A DNA stretch of 64,000 bases from Microcebus murinus. Its lineage: Eukaryota > Chordata > Mammalia > Primates > Cheirogaleidae. A model generated the notes under the pieces. It did no database searches. It was not told the origin of the DNA and was given only the letters and a program-made list of their open reading frames with translations. Below, piece after piece: positions 36,901 to 47,830 of the stretch (positions are counted from its first letter, which is position 1; every line of letters begins with the position of its first letter). The stretch is from positions 32,253,138 through 32,317,137 of the forward strand of contig NC_134124.1 in the NCBI RefSeq assembly GCF_040939455.1, read 5' to 3'. The position numbers were made by a program, and so were the translations under genes.

Positions 36901-37325
36901 TCTGTAATTCCAAAGCATTGTAAAGTCACAGCTTGCTTTTCTTTCCTTCTTAAAAAAAAAGGAAAATTTTAAAAACAATTTCCAAGCTGGCAGAATGTTC
37001 TCAGTACGAGTATTGCCTGATCTCTTTAGAAAACTCTTCTGCTGGCCCCAAAGGCTAAAGAGATTAAAAATATAAAACCTGACTCTACTTTTGACAAATT
37101 GTAGGGAATTTAGAAAGGTCTACTTGCTAGCATGTATTTAAGTCTATAAATTTTTCTCTTTTAATGTTTCAAGTCTTAATATCCTAGATCTCAGATAGAA
37201 GCATGTGCTCATATATGTTCATATGAGCACAGAAATTTGAAATACTGAACCATGAAAGTTTCTGCGATTTCTTTCTCCGCACCGCAGGTGTGTTTCAGCA
37301 TAGGAAATATATGATACGGTAGACT
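33966..37325. other. Mostly unique intronic sequence
   Basis: No firm repeat or exon. 34020-34420 and 36880-37260 are AT-moderate and could include conserved elements. A 73-codon frame at 35279-35500 (plus) has a hydrophobic stretch but no family match, and it has no splice or promoter support. Confidence 0.45.
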
Positions 37326-37329
37326 AAAA

Positions 37330-37525
37330 ACTCACAGAGTTGGGGATCAGAAAGACCTGGGTTTATTGCTGGTGAGTTAAAATCCACAAGCCTCAGTTTT
37401 ATCATCTGTTTAGTGGGCATGATATTAATAATACCTTCTTTGCAGGATTCTTGAGGGAACTGAAGGAGGTGGCATAGGTATAAGGTGCCCAGCACATAGT
37501 AGATTCTCAACAGATATTTGAGTCT
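37330..37525 (+). mobile_element. MIR SINE
   Basis: AAAGACCTGGGTTTATTGCT, CTCAGTTTTATCATCTGTTT, GCCCAGCACATAGTAGATTC. Confidence 0.85.
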
Positions 37526-37567
37526 TTCCATCCTTCCAAGTCTATAAAATAAAAGGGACTATAGTAG

Positions 37568-37765
37568 GTCAGTGTTTCTTAAAGTATACCCAATGTGTGA
37601 CACACACACCAAAATCAACTAGAGTACCTATTTACAAAGTCAAATCCCTCAGTCCCTTCCAGATCTAATGAACCAGACTCCCTGGGTGCATGGGCTGGGA
37701 AACAGAATTTTATACATTATCTCAAGTGATTTTTTTTTTATATGCTATGTTTGAGAACCAACTGA
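37568..37765 (+). mobile_element. hAT-Charlie relic (MER5/MER20 type)
   Basis: The start is CAGTGTTTCTTAAAGTATAC and the end TATGTTTGAGAACCAACTG, diverged inverted ends of a Charlie-type non-autonomous element. The middle has AATGAACCAGACTCCCTGGG. Confidence 0.75.
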
Positions 37766-37784
37766 ACTAACTGTAGCCTAGATC

Positions 37785-37945
37785 CTCGCTCGGCAAAGCT
37801 TGGTCCTAGGACAGCAGCAGCATCTGGGAGTTTGTTACAGACACAGGTCCTATGGTCCCACTCTAGACCTACGGAATCAGAATCCACACTTTAACAAGAT
37901 CCCAGGTGTTCAGATATACAATGAAATTTGAGAAGTTCTGGCCTA
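37785..37945 (+). mobile_element. hAT-Charlie relic (MER5/MER20 type), second copy
   Basis: ACAGCAGCAGCATCTGGGAG, CCTACGGAATCAGAATCCAC and GAAATTTGAGAAGTTCTGG follow the family order. It lies about 20 bp from the previous copy. Confidence 0.8.
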
Positions 37946-38855
37946 CATAACTTTTATTCCTATCTCGAAAATCCTATGATGTAAGAACCTATAAGACAAT
38001 TCAAAATATTAGGCTTGTACCCAACTCTCTGGATAGTCCGCAGGCTTCTGTGCTCGGCTGGACACACCCACTGAGGATGCCAGCGGCCGAGGAGGGAAGA
38101 GACGTTCCCAGCCTCCTCTCCTGGCTCTGGCTTGAGGGACTCCAGAGAGAGGACAAGTCACACTTAAGAAAGTAAGAGAAAATAGAAGCCAAGAGTGACA
38201 CGGCAGCCCCCCCCCCCCCATAATCCAGTATCTGTCCACATGCAGATCAAAGCCAAACCTGTCTTCAAACACGTGACGAACCTTGGAAGTGACAACGCTG
38301 GTCAGAAGGTAAACAGAAGCTGGCCTCACCGCAGCGTGCAGAGGAAAGAGACAAGAAACGGAGACTGGGTTTGCAGGGATATTTTCCACGAGTTTTGGGT
38401 GGCTCTGTTTCTAAAAACAGTGACCCCACGTCTGTGACTGAGAGATGGGTCTCCTCACTGTCCCCAGCCTCTGAGAGCCGGGCCAGCACAGACGAGGGGC
38501 AGGTCTCGGGCTCCAGGTCCGGGCAGGGGCAGTCCCCAAAGCCCCGGTGTCCTGATGAGCTGGCTTTCCAATCGCGCCATTATCATTTCACCACGTCAGA
38601 GAACAACTGCACCGGAAAATTGGGTAGTATGGTTTTTGTTTTCTCCACTGGTTTTTCACTTTTATAGCACTGTTTCACATCAATGCAGAGTTTTATAGAG
38701 ACACAGATTGCATGTAGTTATGTTTTAAGGTTCAGTGCAGGATTGGAAGACCAAGGTGGCTGCAAAGGGATCTACGTACGGCAGAAAGTACTTCCTGGAG
38801 GTGCAGGGCTGCAGCCGTTCCACAGCCTGGGCTCATGTAGAGCATCGAAGAGATA
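37946..38855. other. Unique intronic sequence with C13 run
   Basis: It has a C homopolymer at 38207-38219. Nothing else recognised. Confidence 0.5.
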
Positions 38856-38859
38856 AAGG

Positions 38860-39165
38860 AACTAGCACCCCCTGAGTGCCTACTAGGTGCCTGGTGTCTT
38901 CACTAGTTACTAACTACTCATACCTCCAGTGTAGAACTCGCGATTAGGCATGTAGGCTCTGGAGTCAGGCAAGCTTGGGTTCAAACTCTGATTTGCCAAA
39001 CACTGGCTCTGGCGCTGTGGGCAAGCTGTCTAAATCTCTAGACCTCTGCTTTTGAATTTCTAAAATGGGGATAATGTCCTATCTTCCTCCTAAATCTGAG
39101 ATCAAGTGAGAGAATATATGAGAAGTACTTCACAGAACACCAGCCCATAGTATATAGGCAGTAAC
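38860..39165 (+). mobile_element. Two adjacent MIR SINE fragments
   Basis: 38860-38925 carries CCTGAGTGCCTACTAGGTGC. 38935-39165 restarts with GGCTCTGGAGTCAGGCAAGC and continues TTTCTAAAATGGGGATAATG. The restart of the 5' head shows these are two insertions. Confidence 0.8.
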
Positions 39166-39182
39166 ACATTCAAGAATTGAGA

Positions 39183-39568
39183 AAGGCTGAATTGCATCCC
39201 TCTGAAAGTCAGATGCTGGAGCCTCAACCCCCTGTACCTCAAAACATAGCTGTACTTAGAGCCAGGTTTTTAAGGAGGTGATTAAGTTAAAATGAGGCCA
39301 TTATGGTGGAGCCCTAATCCAATATGACTGGTGTCCTCATAAGAAGAGAAAGACACATGGGCACTTGCACAGAGGGACGACCATGTGAGGAGACAGCAGG
39401 GAGGGCAGCTGCACCTGCAAGCAAGGAGAAGGGGCTCAGAAGAAAGCAACCGGGCCAGCGCCTGGACTTGGGACTTCTGGCCTCCAGAATTGTGAGAAAA
39501 TAAATATCTGCACTTTAAGCCACTCAGTCTGGGGTTTTGTTATAGCAGCCCTAGCAAACTAATACAGA
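39183..39568 (+). mobile_element. Solitary LTR, ERVL-MaLR type, with polyadenylation signal
   Basis: The order matches an old MaLR-like LTR: GGCTGAATTGCATCCCTCTG, CTAATCCAATATGACTGGTG, CCTCCAGAATTGTGAGAAAA with AATAAA at 39499-39504, ending CCCTAGCAAACTAATACAG. No internal proviral sequence is attached. The exact subfamily is uncertain. Confidence 0.78.
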
Positions 39569-39629
39569 AACTGTGATGATTATCTTTAGTATACCCTTGG
39601 TATATATGCTTAGTGCGTATCCTTGGTAT

Positions 39630-39745
39630 AGTTACCCAACGTGAGACTGAGGAAGTTGTGGTCACTTGCCCAGGGTCACCAGGAAGCGGGATTCAAACCC
39701 AGGTCTGCAAGGCTCTGAAGTTCCTGTTACTGCTCTAACCGTGGG
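39630..39745 (+). mobile_element. MIR SINE 3' half
   Basis: CACTTGCCCAGGGTCACCAG and GGGATTCAAACCCAGGTCTG. Confidence 0.82.
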
Positions 39746-40505
39746 CTGCCTCAAAGAGACACGAGATCGTTTCTGAATGCGGCTCCCAGCCTGTCTGGGC
39801 CCGGGGCAGGTGCACCTGACACCCGCGATAGAAGGAGAACATGGTAAACAGGAAGAGGGAGTCCAGACCAGCAGCAACGCGGGTCGGAGGAAGGCTTGTC
39901 CGTGGGAAGCAGGTTCCCCGGATGCCGCAGTCTGCCAGCCCTTCAGCAGCCCAGCGGCCGGGGCTAAGTTGGCTTGGCCACATTTCACATTGTTTTCAGC
40001 TGCCTGGGGATTAATTTTCCAAGCCTCTTGCAACTCTGCTGCCCCAACTGAGCAACAGCAGGTTAGCCCCAGTGGCACTTTTTTTTTTTTTAAAGCTGGC
40101 AAATACCTTGAAGAACTGAATGGAGAACAACTAGACCCTTTCGTCTGGCTGCGAGTATAACCGCTTGTGCAGCCACTGCCGAATGCTGCACAGACCCCTT
40201 GGGCCTGAATCCGGGACAGGCGGGCCAGAAGGAGCCCGCGGTCTGCTCATCCTTGGAGGACAAAGTCAGGCTCTTAAAAAAACAGTTGTCAGCCATGTGT
40301 TCCTCAGCTCCTCCAAAGCTCTCTGATCCAGTAAAATGCAGAGGGTTTTTAATCACTATTTGCACCCTGCCTTATGCTCCTTCTAAGGAATTTCTGGCAA
40401 CATTCACCACTCAGCCTTTAAATAACCAAAAATCCTTCACTGCCTCTTTCATGGGTAGGTGGAAGAAAAAGCTAGGAGGAGATGCAAAAAGGAGAACTCC
40501 ATCCT
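39746..40505. other. Unique intronic sequence
   Basis: No feature recognised other than a T11 run at 40080-40090. Open frames on both strands here lack family resemblance. Confidence 0.5.
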
Positions 40506-40622
40506 GTCCTCTCTAAATGACGCCCAGAGAGGCCAAGCAGCATGCCTCGGGCCACACAGCTTGTGGGTAGCAGAGCCAGCATGAGGACCCAGGACTTCCC
40601 AGTTCAAGTGCCCATTAAACCC
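40505..40622 (+). mobile_element. MIR SINE 3' half
   Basis: GCCCAGAGAGGCCAAGCAGC, GGGCCACACAGCTTGTGGGT. Confidence 0.8.
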
Positions 40623-40739
40623 TCACCTATTCTGCAGCCTGGGCTCTTCCCGAGGTGGTGAAATGTTTGCATCTGGAGCCCAAAGCCCTCGCACATGCCG
40701 CACTCCCGGTAGCTGGCTAGCCAGAGTGAACCATAGCCA

Positions 40740-40925
40740 TCTTCCACGGAGCACCGACTACGTGCTGAAGTCAACGCTAATCGCTGTGCCTAAGTCACCT
40801 CTGTTTGTCCTCCAATCACGTAGACAGGTAGGTTCCATTACTGTCTGTTTTACTGATGAAGAGCCTGATACCTGGTGAGGTCGAGTCACCTGCCCAAGGT
40901 CTCAGGGCACGTAGTTGGTGGCCCC
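40740..40925 (+). mobile_element. MIR SINE
   Basis: GAGCACCGACTACGTGCTGA, TTTTACTGATGAAGAGCCTG, CACCTGCCCAAGGTCTCAGG. Confidence 0.82.
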
Positions 40926-41620
40926 TTGACACTTTCGTGTCCCTGCCTCCTCCCAACCCCAGCTCTGGGACTTGGCACTTGAACAGAGCCTAGAAAGAGC
41001 AGGAGGCCAGGCCCTGCACTTGGTGACGTTATGATCTGCATCGGGATGGCAGGGCGCTGATATTTACCGAGTGCCCAAGGCAGGGAAGAGACCTTGCTGG
41101 GTGCTTTGCAGACCACAGTGATATCACCTAAAGCTCAGAGCACGTCCAAGCTCTAGGATTCTATGGCTCATGCTCTATGCACTGCAGGACAAGAGTAAGG
41201 GGACAGATACAAAGGTGCTGGCTCTGGGGGGCGGGTGACCAGCAAGGGCCCGAGAGAAGCACTGGCAGGTGCATTATCAATCCTTGCTAGCACAACTTCA
41301 GCTCTCCACGGTAGTCGGCATGGCAGTGTGGGATGGCAGGAAACGTGGGGACTCTGCAGAGACACAGACATGCACTGAGTCCCAGTCCCTGTGTGTCCTG
41401 GTTACCCATCTAGATAACCCTCCTAAGCTCGAGAATGATTCCCTTTGCAGGGCGGATGTGAAGGTTATATCTGAGCACGGAGGCTAAGCGTCCAGCGCAG
41501 TGCCGCTTCTTAGATATATGGGACATATATGGGACATACATAATCTGAACTCTCTGAGCTTCAGCTTCTCATCTGTCAAATGGGAACTCTGCTTGAGGCT
41601 TAGGCAGGAAACTCATTATA
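40926..41620. other. Unique intronic sequence
   Basis: It holds a short tandem repeat of ATATATGGGAC-type units near 41514-41537. A weak MIR-like scrap may lie at 41545-41590 (CATCTGTCAAATGGG). Nothing else recognised. Confidence 0.45.
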
Positions 41621-41621
41621 G

Positions 41622-41868
41622 TCGAGACAAACTTAGACTCTGGGGTCAGGTTACTCAAATTTGAACCCTGGCTCTGTCACTAGGTCTGTCACTAGGTCGT
41701 TGTATGATATGGGTCAGGTTCCTTAACCTTTTTAGTACTACAGAACAGTACTAACCATAGTACCTATCCTGTGGGGCTGTCAGGAGAATCAAATGAGTTA
41801 ACAGATGCCGAGTGCTCAGGAAACCACCTGGCACGCAACATACTTGCTAATGCTATTATCTTACAGTG
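41622..41868 (+). mobile_element. MIR SINE with a 14-bp internal duplication
   Basis: GACTCTGGGGTCAGGTTACT, TTTGAACCCTGGCTCTGTCA and ACCACCTGGCACGCAACATA. The segment CTGTCACTAGGT occurs twice in a row around 41676-41701. Confidence 0.85.
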
Positions 41869-42024
41869 CTACTGTGCGAACCCAAAGTTCTCAATTAAAG
41901 CACGGGCAAATGTGTAGAGTAGATGCTCAGTAAATGTGCAGACATTTGTTGTTTCCACACTTTGCATCCCTTCTCTTGTCTTTCAAAAACAGAATTTACC
42001 CTTTCCCATGGGGAACCCATTCCC

Positions 42025-42420
42025 CAAACAAGTGGGATGAACACATGACTCCAGCTTGAATAATCAGAGGATGTCTGATTAGCAACAGTGATTCGCTTGG
42101 ACGTGGGCATGTGACCAAGCTAAGTAATCGACGTCCACCTTCAGTTCCTTTCTGCAGGACTGTCTGACAAAGTCACTCTTCACTGGAATTGCTGAATTAG
42201 CACGCCATGAACAGCAAACAATTGCTGTTTTCGCTTGACAACACATGCACTGTTCCAAGAACTGGAGGTAGTGAGGTAAGGTCCTAATGACACCACTGAA
42301 CCCCTGGATCCAGCTGTTCCTGAAGCCATTAACTACCACTGGACTTCTCAGCAACACGAACTGACACAGTTCCTCTTTACTAACTTCAGTTGCATTTCTG
42401 TCACTTGCTAGTTAATAGTG
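42025..42420 (+). mobile_element. Old LTR-like or other interspersed repeat, family uncertain
   Basis: It follows a common mammalian repeat order that I recognise but cannot name: GATGAACACATGACTCCAGC, CTGGAATTGCTGAATTAGCA, CCCCTGGATCCAGCTGTTCC, then GCATTTCTGTCACTTGC. Confidence 0.55.
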
Positions 42421-43130
42421 CTATTATAATATCATAGCATAGGTTCTCAATACATACTATTTCCCTTTCCAAAACTTATCAAAACCCCTTTTTTACATGT
42501 ACATTGATTCTCCCAAAGGCATTCTTTGGATAAACACTGAATATTAGGCAGTTTTTGCCTAGAAGACTAATAATAAGAAAAGTAGAGTCCAGACTGGCTG
42601 TTTATTCCACACGGCATACTATGGGAGTCGTCAGCCACACAGAATCCACATTTAGCATGAGAAATGACTCACGGGGCCTACTGAGATGCAGTGCTCTTTT
42701 AAAACATAGCCAGTGGCATATGTATACACACTCACTATTGCACATTTATTGATTTCTAATTTGTACCCCGCTTACTTCCAAAAAGGCTCTGGAGTGGCTG
42801 ACAAAATAAGACAAAGACACAAGAGGGTCATTAAGGAAAATCAAAGATCAAGCCCGGAGAGGAAAAAAGGGATTGCTGATTATAGCCTAAACCTAGGTTA
42901 ATATAGCTGCTTCAATAAAAAATTGTGCTCTCAGCTTTTTGGCAGCCACTCAGAATGTGTTGCACCAGGGCACATGGAGAACCGGGCATCCTTCGTGTCT
43001 GCAGCTCCACACCCAACACAGAGGCTGGGCTGGAACAGACGCTGGGGGAGAAGTCCCCTGAAAGAGTAAGTGAATGAATGAATGGTGGATGAAAGAATCA
43101 AAGCTCCCTGAGAGCGCTGTTTATATCCTT
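42421..43130. other. Unique intronic sequence
   Basis: AT-rich sequence around 42410-42560 and 42700-42930. No repeat or exon that I can support. Confidence 0.45.
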
Positions 43131-43134
43131 AGGC

Positions 43135-43240
43135 TTATATCATTCATGTATTCACCTACCCATTCAACCATCACTGGCTGAGCGCCTACGAGTGCGGGAC
43201 TCTGTGCCCAGCCAGTGACCCGGGGAGGGATGGAGAGCAA
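43135..43240 (-). mobile_element. L2 LINE tail, antisense
   Basis: TTCACCTACCCATTCAACCA followed by GGCTGAGCGCCTACGAGTGC, the reverse complement of an L2 3' tail. Confidence 0.7.
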
Positions 43241-43399
43241 AATGACTTGAATGTCATCCTGCCTTCTCAGCTGCAGCTCTCTGGCTTGAAGCTCAATGTA
43301 ACTGATCTCAATGCTCATTGCAACTCCTAGTGACTGAGTCTGTCCATGCCTCCTGGAGAAAGGAGACCAGAAACTCGGGTCGTAAAGGAAAGCGTAACA

Positions 43400-43612
43400 A
43401 CAGTTATGCTGGCACTTACACAGCACTAAAGTCCTAGAAAACATACACACCGCCATGATCTCATTGGACACTTACAGCTCCTCTGCAAGGCAGACAGCAA
43501 GGAGGAGGCATCTCCCTTTACTGATGATGTTATTTAGGCACAGAAGGGAAAGTGACTCTCCCAAGCTCTCTCAGTTAGAAGGTGGCAGCTAGGACCTAAG
43601 CGAGGGGCTTCG
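43400..43612 (+). mobile_element. MIR SINE
   Basis: TTATGCTGGCACTTACACAG, TTTACTGATGATGTTATTTA, GTGACTCTCCCAAGCTCTCT. Confidence 0.72.
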
Positions 43613-44294
43613 CATGCCTGGCCCCCAGGATCTCAGAGACCTGTTATCACCACCTGAAATTCCTCCTCTGCCTGTATCAGGACCAGTCCTGCACAAAATG
43701 GGCATCACCTGACGGCCACGGGGCAGCTTCCTGAGCAAGAACCAGCCCGCAGCTGGAAAACTCAGACCCCAGCCACACAAAGCCACCCAGCCCGGCAGCC
43801 ACCTTCTCTTTGCCTGGAAGCTGATGCTGAGATTCCAGATGGATAGAAAACACTGTGCTGTAGAACCTAGTTAAGAACAGGCTGAAAAGGCACGATCAAT
43901 GCAATGCTGGGTGGAGAGATGGCTATCAGGTGAGCATTTGAGGGAAGAGCTATCCAGGGCAGGGGAAGCTGAAAACTAGGGTGGATTTTAGCATTGCTTA
44001 TCCAATCCGCTGGCCTCCCAGACTGCTGAATACCATTTCCTCGATGCCCGTACCCATCCAGGTGGATCGAGATTGGAAGAGTAGAAAGGGAGCCTGGCCT
44101 TTCCTACCGTCGGCAAAGTCAACGAGGTAGACTGAGCCAGAGAAGTGGGGTGCACAGCAAGAGGAGACCCTGACAAAGTACGTGTGTTTCCTAGAGAAGG
44201 CAAGCAAGGCCACTGCACCACTGAGCACTGGCCAACCCTTGCCTGCTCTTGTTCTAACAAAGTGCTTCTTTACAATAAATTTATGCTTCTCATC
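43613..44294. other. Unique intronic sequence
   Basis: No feature recognised. Confidence 0.5.
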
Positions 44295-44320
44295 TGTGTG
44301 TGTGTGTGGCTGTGTGTATT
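44295..44320. repeat. (TG)n imperfect microsatellite
   Basis: TG units with one GGC interruption, followed by an ATATAAATATATAT patch to about 44340. Confidence 0.9.
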
Positions 44321-44340
44321 GACACATATAAATATATATT

Positions 44341-45326
44341 CCTGATTCAGAACTCATTCTTAAATGCATACACTGACACGTGTTTCATATTTCCCAATTT
44401 ATCCCAGAGCCTATATGCAGCGTTCGCCTGTATAAGTAGGCACTGGGAATGACAGTGGTGGCCACATCATGGAAACCTCCCTCCCCAGTACTGTTAGAGC
44501 TCCTGGCCAGGCTGTAAATCCCGCCACCTGACTGCTGAGCAGTCGGACACTGTGTCGCTCCATTCAGAAAGTCGAGCCTTTGGCCACCCAGTTCACCAGT
44601 GATCGGCACAAGCACCTGCCAGCAGGATTTCAATAATATGCGATAATATGTCAATCATATGCACTTGCCTGACGCCCATCATACATGAATCCAGTCTCTA
44701 CCCTGCCAGGCATCTTCAACTCCTGGGCTTCCAAACTCTGATACTAAATAAATGTACAGAGGTATCTCTGACTTTTCCCTCTTCTTATACTCTAGACCAT
44801 TGTAGAAGACAAAGCAAAATTCAAGGCGTTTCTTCTCTTTCCTACAACGTCATAGACCTCTAGACGCGGGGTTTCTGGCCTGGCAGTGGTAGGAAGTGGG
44901 CACACGGAAAGACTGCTCCAGCCAGCAGGTTGGTAAGGCTGGCGTGTTTGCTCCAAACCCACGCCCTCCAAGACCACTGGTATGGACTCCATGGGGGCAC
45001 ATCTCATGTGCCCCCACGGAATTTCCCTGAAGTACGTACACTCGGACCCGAGTGCAACCAGAGTTTCCTCCCCGCGCGCAAGAGAATGATCCACTACCAC
45101 CGGGCACTGGTCCTCCCCGGCCACTTACACCGCTGGTCCCCGGGAGAGGAGCCAGATGGCAGGCCTGCAGGTGCGCACGGGGTAGGGGCGGACGCCGCGT
45201 CAGACCTGCCCCACGCTGGGGCCTGAGTGCCATGCCCACACGGCACAGGGCTCCACGCGCTACGGCACCCGCATTCTCCACGCCACCAAAGCCAGGCAGG
45301 GCACGGGGCGGAGGGCGCAAGGGAAC
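44341..45326. other. Unique sequence flanking SLIT3 exon 4 on its 3' side
   Basis: The last 350 bases before the exon (about 45000-45326) are GC-rich with scattered CpG, unlike the rest of the intron. Exon-flanking GC enrichment is common. I see no promoter or second exon here. Confidence 0.5.
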
Positions 45327-45335
45327 GGTACTCAC
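45327..45335 (-). promoter_or_regulatory. SLIT3: 5' splice site (donor) of SLIT3 exon 4
   Basis: The exon ends ...CGACT followed by GTGAGTACC. Positions +1 to +6 (GTGAGT) match the U1 consensus perfectly, while the exonic -2 and -1 bases (CT) are non-consensus. The CT is fixed by the Leu codon that is split across the intron. Confidence 0.88.
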
Positions 45336-45407
45336 AGTCGGGCGAGCTTCGGGTTGCCGTGGAAAAGCAGCTCTGGGAGGACTTGGAGCTTGTTCTTGTT
45401 CAGGCGC
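45336..45407 (-). CDS. SLIT3: SLIT3 internal exon (exon 4), one leucine-rich repeat
   Basis: This exon encodes one 24-residue leucine-rich repeat of the N-terminal LRR domain of a Slit protein, a secreted extracellular ligand of Robo receptors in axon guidance and vascular development. Read on the minus strand it is exactly 72 bp: one base completing a split Leu codon, 23 whole codons beginning [15 protein letters not shown] and ending NPKLAR, then CT of the next split Leu codon. Both introns are therefore phase 2, the one-exon-per-LRR layout of Slit genes. From memory, human SLIT3 reads [20 protein letters not shown] here, about residues 115-138, whereas SLIT2 has LNRNHLQLFPELLF and SLIT1 LNRNQLHMLPELLF. 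The main difference from human is HGN in place of QST after ELLF. The second LRR domain, not this one, is the main Robo-binding unit. The frame is open and both splice sites are intact, so the exon looks functional. SLIT3 identity is strong; the exon number is from memory. Confidence 0.93.
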
Positions 45408-45441
45408 CTAAAGAGAGAAAAAAGCAGGAAAGGGTGTCAAG
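45408..45441 (-). promoter_or_regulatory. SLIT3: 3' splice site (acceptor, polypyrimidine tract, branch site) of SLIT3 exon 4
   Basis: On the minus strand the bases before the exon read CTGCTTTTTTCTCTCTTTAG, a long uninterrupted pyrimidine tract ending in a TAG acceptor at 45410-45408. A TCTTGAC heptamer fits the YNYURAY branch consensus. Its candidate branch A is opposite 45437, 30 nt upstream of the first exon base, within the normal range. The splice site is seen directly; the branch point is inferred. Confidence 0.88.
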
Positions 45442-47000
45442 AGGACATTAAACGGAATCAAATGTACTCAGACGCCACTTCAATCAATCAACGGGTATTA
45501 GGGGACTCTAGATCTTTCGATGCACGACACCTGTAAGGCATATTCCATCTTGGCTCAGCTCGGCGACACGTTGGGAATGCAAGGCAAAGGTCAGGCGCCA
45601 GCGAAACACACGTGCGCGCTGCGCTGCCATTCCTCCTGCACGAGTCTTGGAGGGACGTCGGGAATCGATCACAACATGCTTTCCCGCGGACCCCAGAAGA
45701 GACTTTTGAACCTTCCTCACCGTGAGCTCCAGGTGGCTCTTACCAAGTGACGGAACTGGCGTGTGAAACAGACTCCAGAAACGCAAATAAAATACCAGAG
45801 ACGATCTTTCAGATCTGAAATTGGTGGTGGTGGGAGCAGTTGGCAGTTGCTATAGGAACAGAGGAGAGGGCATGGCAGGTCGCCATGGGTTGAGGGACCA
45901 AATGGAATCCCAGCCAGCCTGGCTCTTTGGACCAGAGCAGGGCTTCAGTGCGACTTTCGTGAGTCCTTGGCACTTTTGCCTTTATGGGCTGCTTTCTCTA
46001 GCAAATATTTTAAAATGTTATATTTTACAAACTGTGTTGGTATAAAGAAAAACAAATGTACTAATATTATATAACATTTATTTCAACCTAAAGGTTCGTT
46101 TTTGTCTTCAATTTTAAAACAAATTAAAATACTTTCATGGTCCCCTGACAGTATTACGGGCCCTCGGCACTGTCCCCACTGTGCTTGACGGAAAAATCGG
46201 GCCTGGGTCAGGGACCAAAGTCTGGGCACTGGGTGCAGCCTGAGGCAAAACTTGGCCCAGTAGAGATGGTCCGTGTCGGATGGTGGCAATAGAGCCACTC
46301 AGAGTCTAAATGCCCACAGCACAGAAGGCCATCTGTGTCTTCAAGGGCCACTGACTGGGCCATTGCTGTGATCTCCACGAAGGCTGCATTTGGGGGAGCC
46401 CCTGTGCATGCCAGTCCCACGGTCCCCTGCCCTGGCAGCTTGTCACAGCCTTGCGTGGGAAAAGGGAACCACCCAAGCCACGGCTAAAGCAGACGCCTCA
46501 CAGTGGCCAGAATCTTTGAAAGCCAGAGTATCTCACAGTATTGAAGAATTTTTCCATCTAGAGTGAACCAAATATGTTCCATCATGTGGGGTGACTACAG
46601 AATCCCCACCTGAAAGCTAAGCAAACCGAGGAAAACAAAAGGTGAGCTTCTCCCTGCCTTCTGGCCCCAGAGCCTGATCCTCCCCCAACCCTGCCACCAA
46701 GCAGATGTGGCGCCTGTTTGGGACTTTGCTCCTATTTCCCCACTTGCATCCTAGGTCTATGGGCAAAAACTCGAGAGGAACAGGGGACTATAGGGGGGAT
46801 CAGACAGGATAAAAGAGAGGAGCATTTGAGACACCGTGTAACAAGCCCAGTGTCAGAAAGGGGGCACTCAGCCCCCGCGGGTCACGCCAAGCGTGGGCAG
46901 GAGTGGGTCACAATGCTGCCTCGAGACTCCAGATTAGAGAGAGACAAGGAGGAAAGGCTGCGATTTGGACAAATTAAGCTCCTCGGTGGTCTGACTCCTA
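45442..47000. other. Unique sequence upstream of SLIT3 exon 4
   Basis: It covers 1.5 kb of intron 3 without a recognised repeat. CpG words are frequent at 45560-45700. No additional splice-bounded exon was found. Confidence 0.5.
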
Positions 47001-47004
47001 CATC

Positions 47005-47250
47005 AGTTTTTTTTTAATGTTTTAAAATTGTGGTCAAATCACATAAAATTCATCATCTTAACATTGGGAAGTTAGTTCGGTAATATTGAGTCTATTCACA
47101 TTGCTGAGCAACTAAACTCCAGAACTTTCTAACCCTGCAAAACTGAAACTTCATTCCCATTGAACACCAGCCCCTCACTCTCCCTTCTCCCAGCCCCAGG
47201 CAACCACCGTTCTACTTTCTGTGTATTTGACTCCTGTTCTTCTGACACTG
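47005..47250 (+). mobile_element. Old L1 3' UTR fragment (L1M type)
   Basis: AATCACATAAAATTCATCAT, TCTAACCCTGCAAAACTGAA and CCCCAGGCAACCACCGTTCT are a familiar old L1-type 3' sequence. Family and orientation are less certain than its repeat nature. Confidence 0.65.
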
Positions 47251-47429
47251 CTGTGTCTACTGTGTGTGTGTGCCTGCCACTAAAGTGGGAAATGTGGGGA
47301 GCTCAGGGGAGAGGAGAATGAGGCCGGATCTAATTCCTTGTTTCAAGCAGTCGCGGATAGTCAGCCATGACAGGTGGACGCCCTGGCTCCAGAGAAGGTG
47401 TGTTATATGACTTTGGGGTTGGCCGGGGC

Positions 47430-47605
47430 TGGGCTCAGATCTGGCTACATTGCCATCTCGATGCAGGATCTCAGACAAGTTCCCAGCCCTTTGAGCCTCA
47501 GCTTTCCATCTGCAAAATAACCCCACTTCTTTGGGCTACAGTGAGTCTTGAATGCCACGGTGCATGCGCAAGTGTTTAGCACTGCATTAAGAGCACAGCA
47601 ATAGT
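47430..47605 (+). mobile_element. MIR SINE
   Basis: GAGCCTCAGCTTTCCATCTG followed by AAAATAACCCCACTTCTTTG and AGTGTTTAGCACTGC. Confidence 0.8.
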
Positions 47606-47639
47606 CACACAAATGGCATTGACGGGGTCCTATTTGCAT

Positions 47640-47830
47640 GGCAAACTTGGAGCCGCATGCTACATGCAGGATCCCAACCACACAGTGGTGCCCCAGATAG
47701 GTTATTATTAATCTTATCTCATAGATGAGGAGTCTGAAGCCTAGGGAGGTCACATCGCCAAGGCCACAGCATCAGGAAGTGGTAGTGGCCGGATTTGGAC
47801 CCAGTGTGACTCCAGGGCTCTGGTTTTGAA
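47640..47830 (+). mobile_element. MIR SINE
   Basis: TCTCATAGATGAGGAGTCTG, CATCGCCAAGGCCACAGCAT, GATTTGGACCCAGTGTGACT. Its 3' end runs into a perfect hairpin. Confidence 0.85.

Larger units (their letters stand above)
1..45335 (-). other. SLIT3: SLIT3 intron 4 (3' part runs off the left edge)
   Basis: This is all the sequence downstream of the exon 4 donor on the minus strand. I searched it by eye on the minus strand for the next Slit LRR exons (DLSENQI, NHISCIE, NNNNI and HLYCDC-type codings flanked by AG/GT) and found none. It is filled with ancient L2, MIR and hAT relics, two Alus, two L1 fragments and unique stretches listed separately. Very long 5' introns are known for SLIT3. The intron call depends on the single exon and is inference for the far left of the window. 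Confidence 0.75.

Noticed and set aside
39183..39568. Possible provirus
   Set aside because: Only an LTR-type sequence is present. No gag, pol or env-like coding and no second LTR nearby.
44850..45335. 161-codon minus-strand frame directly beside the SLIT3 exon, possible exon extension
   Set aside because: The exon ends at a strong GTGAGT donor and its phase-2 frame is fixed by the LRR. The neighbouring frame is GC-rich intron.
45000..45700. Possible CpG island or alternative SLIT3 promoter
   Set aside because: CpG density is only moderately raised, with no TATA, initiator or first-exon coding. Better explained as GC-rich exon surroundings.
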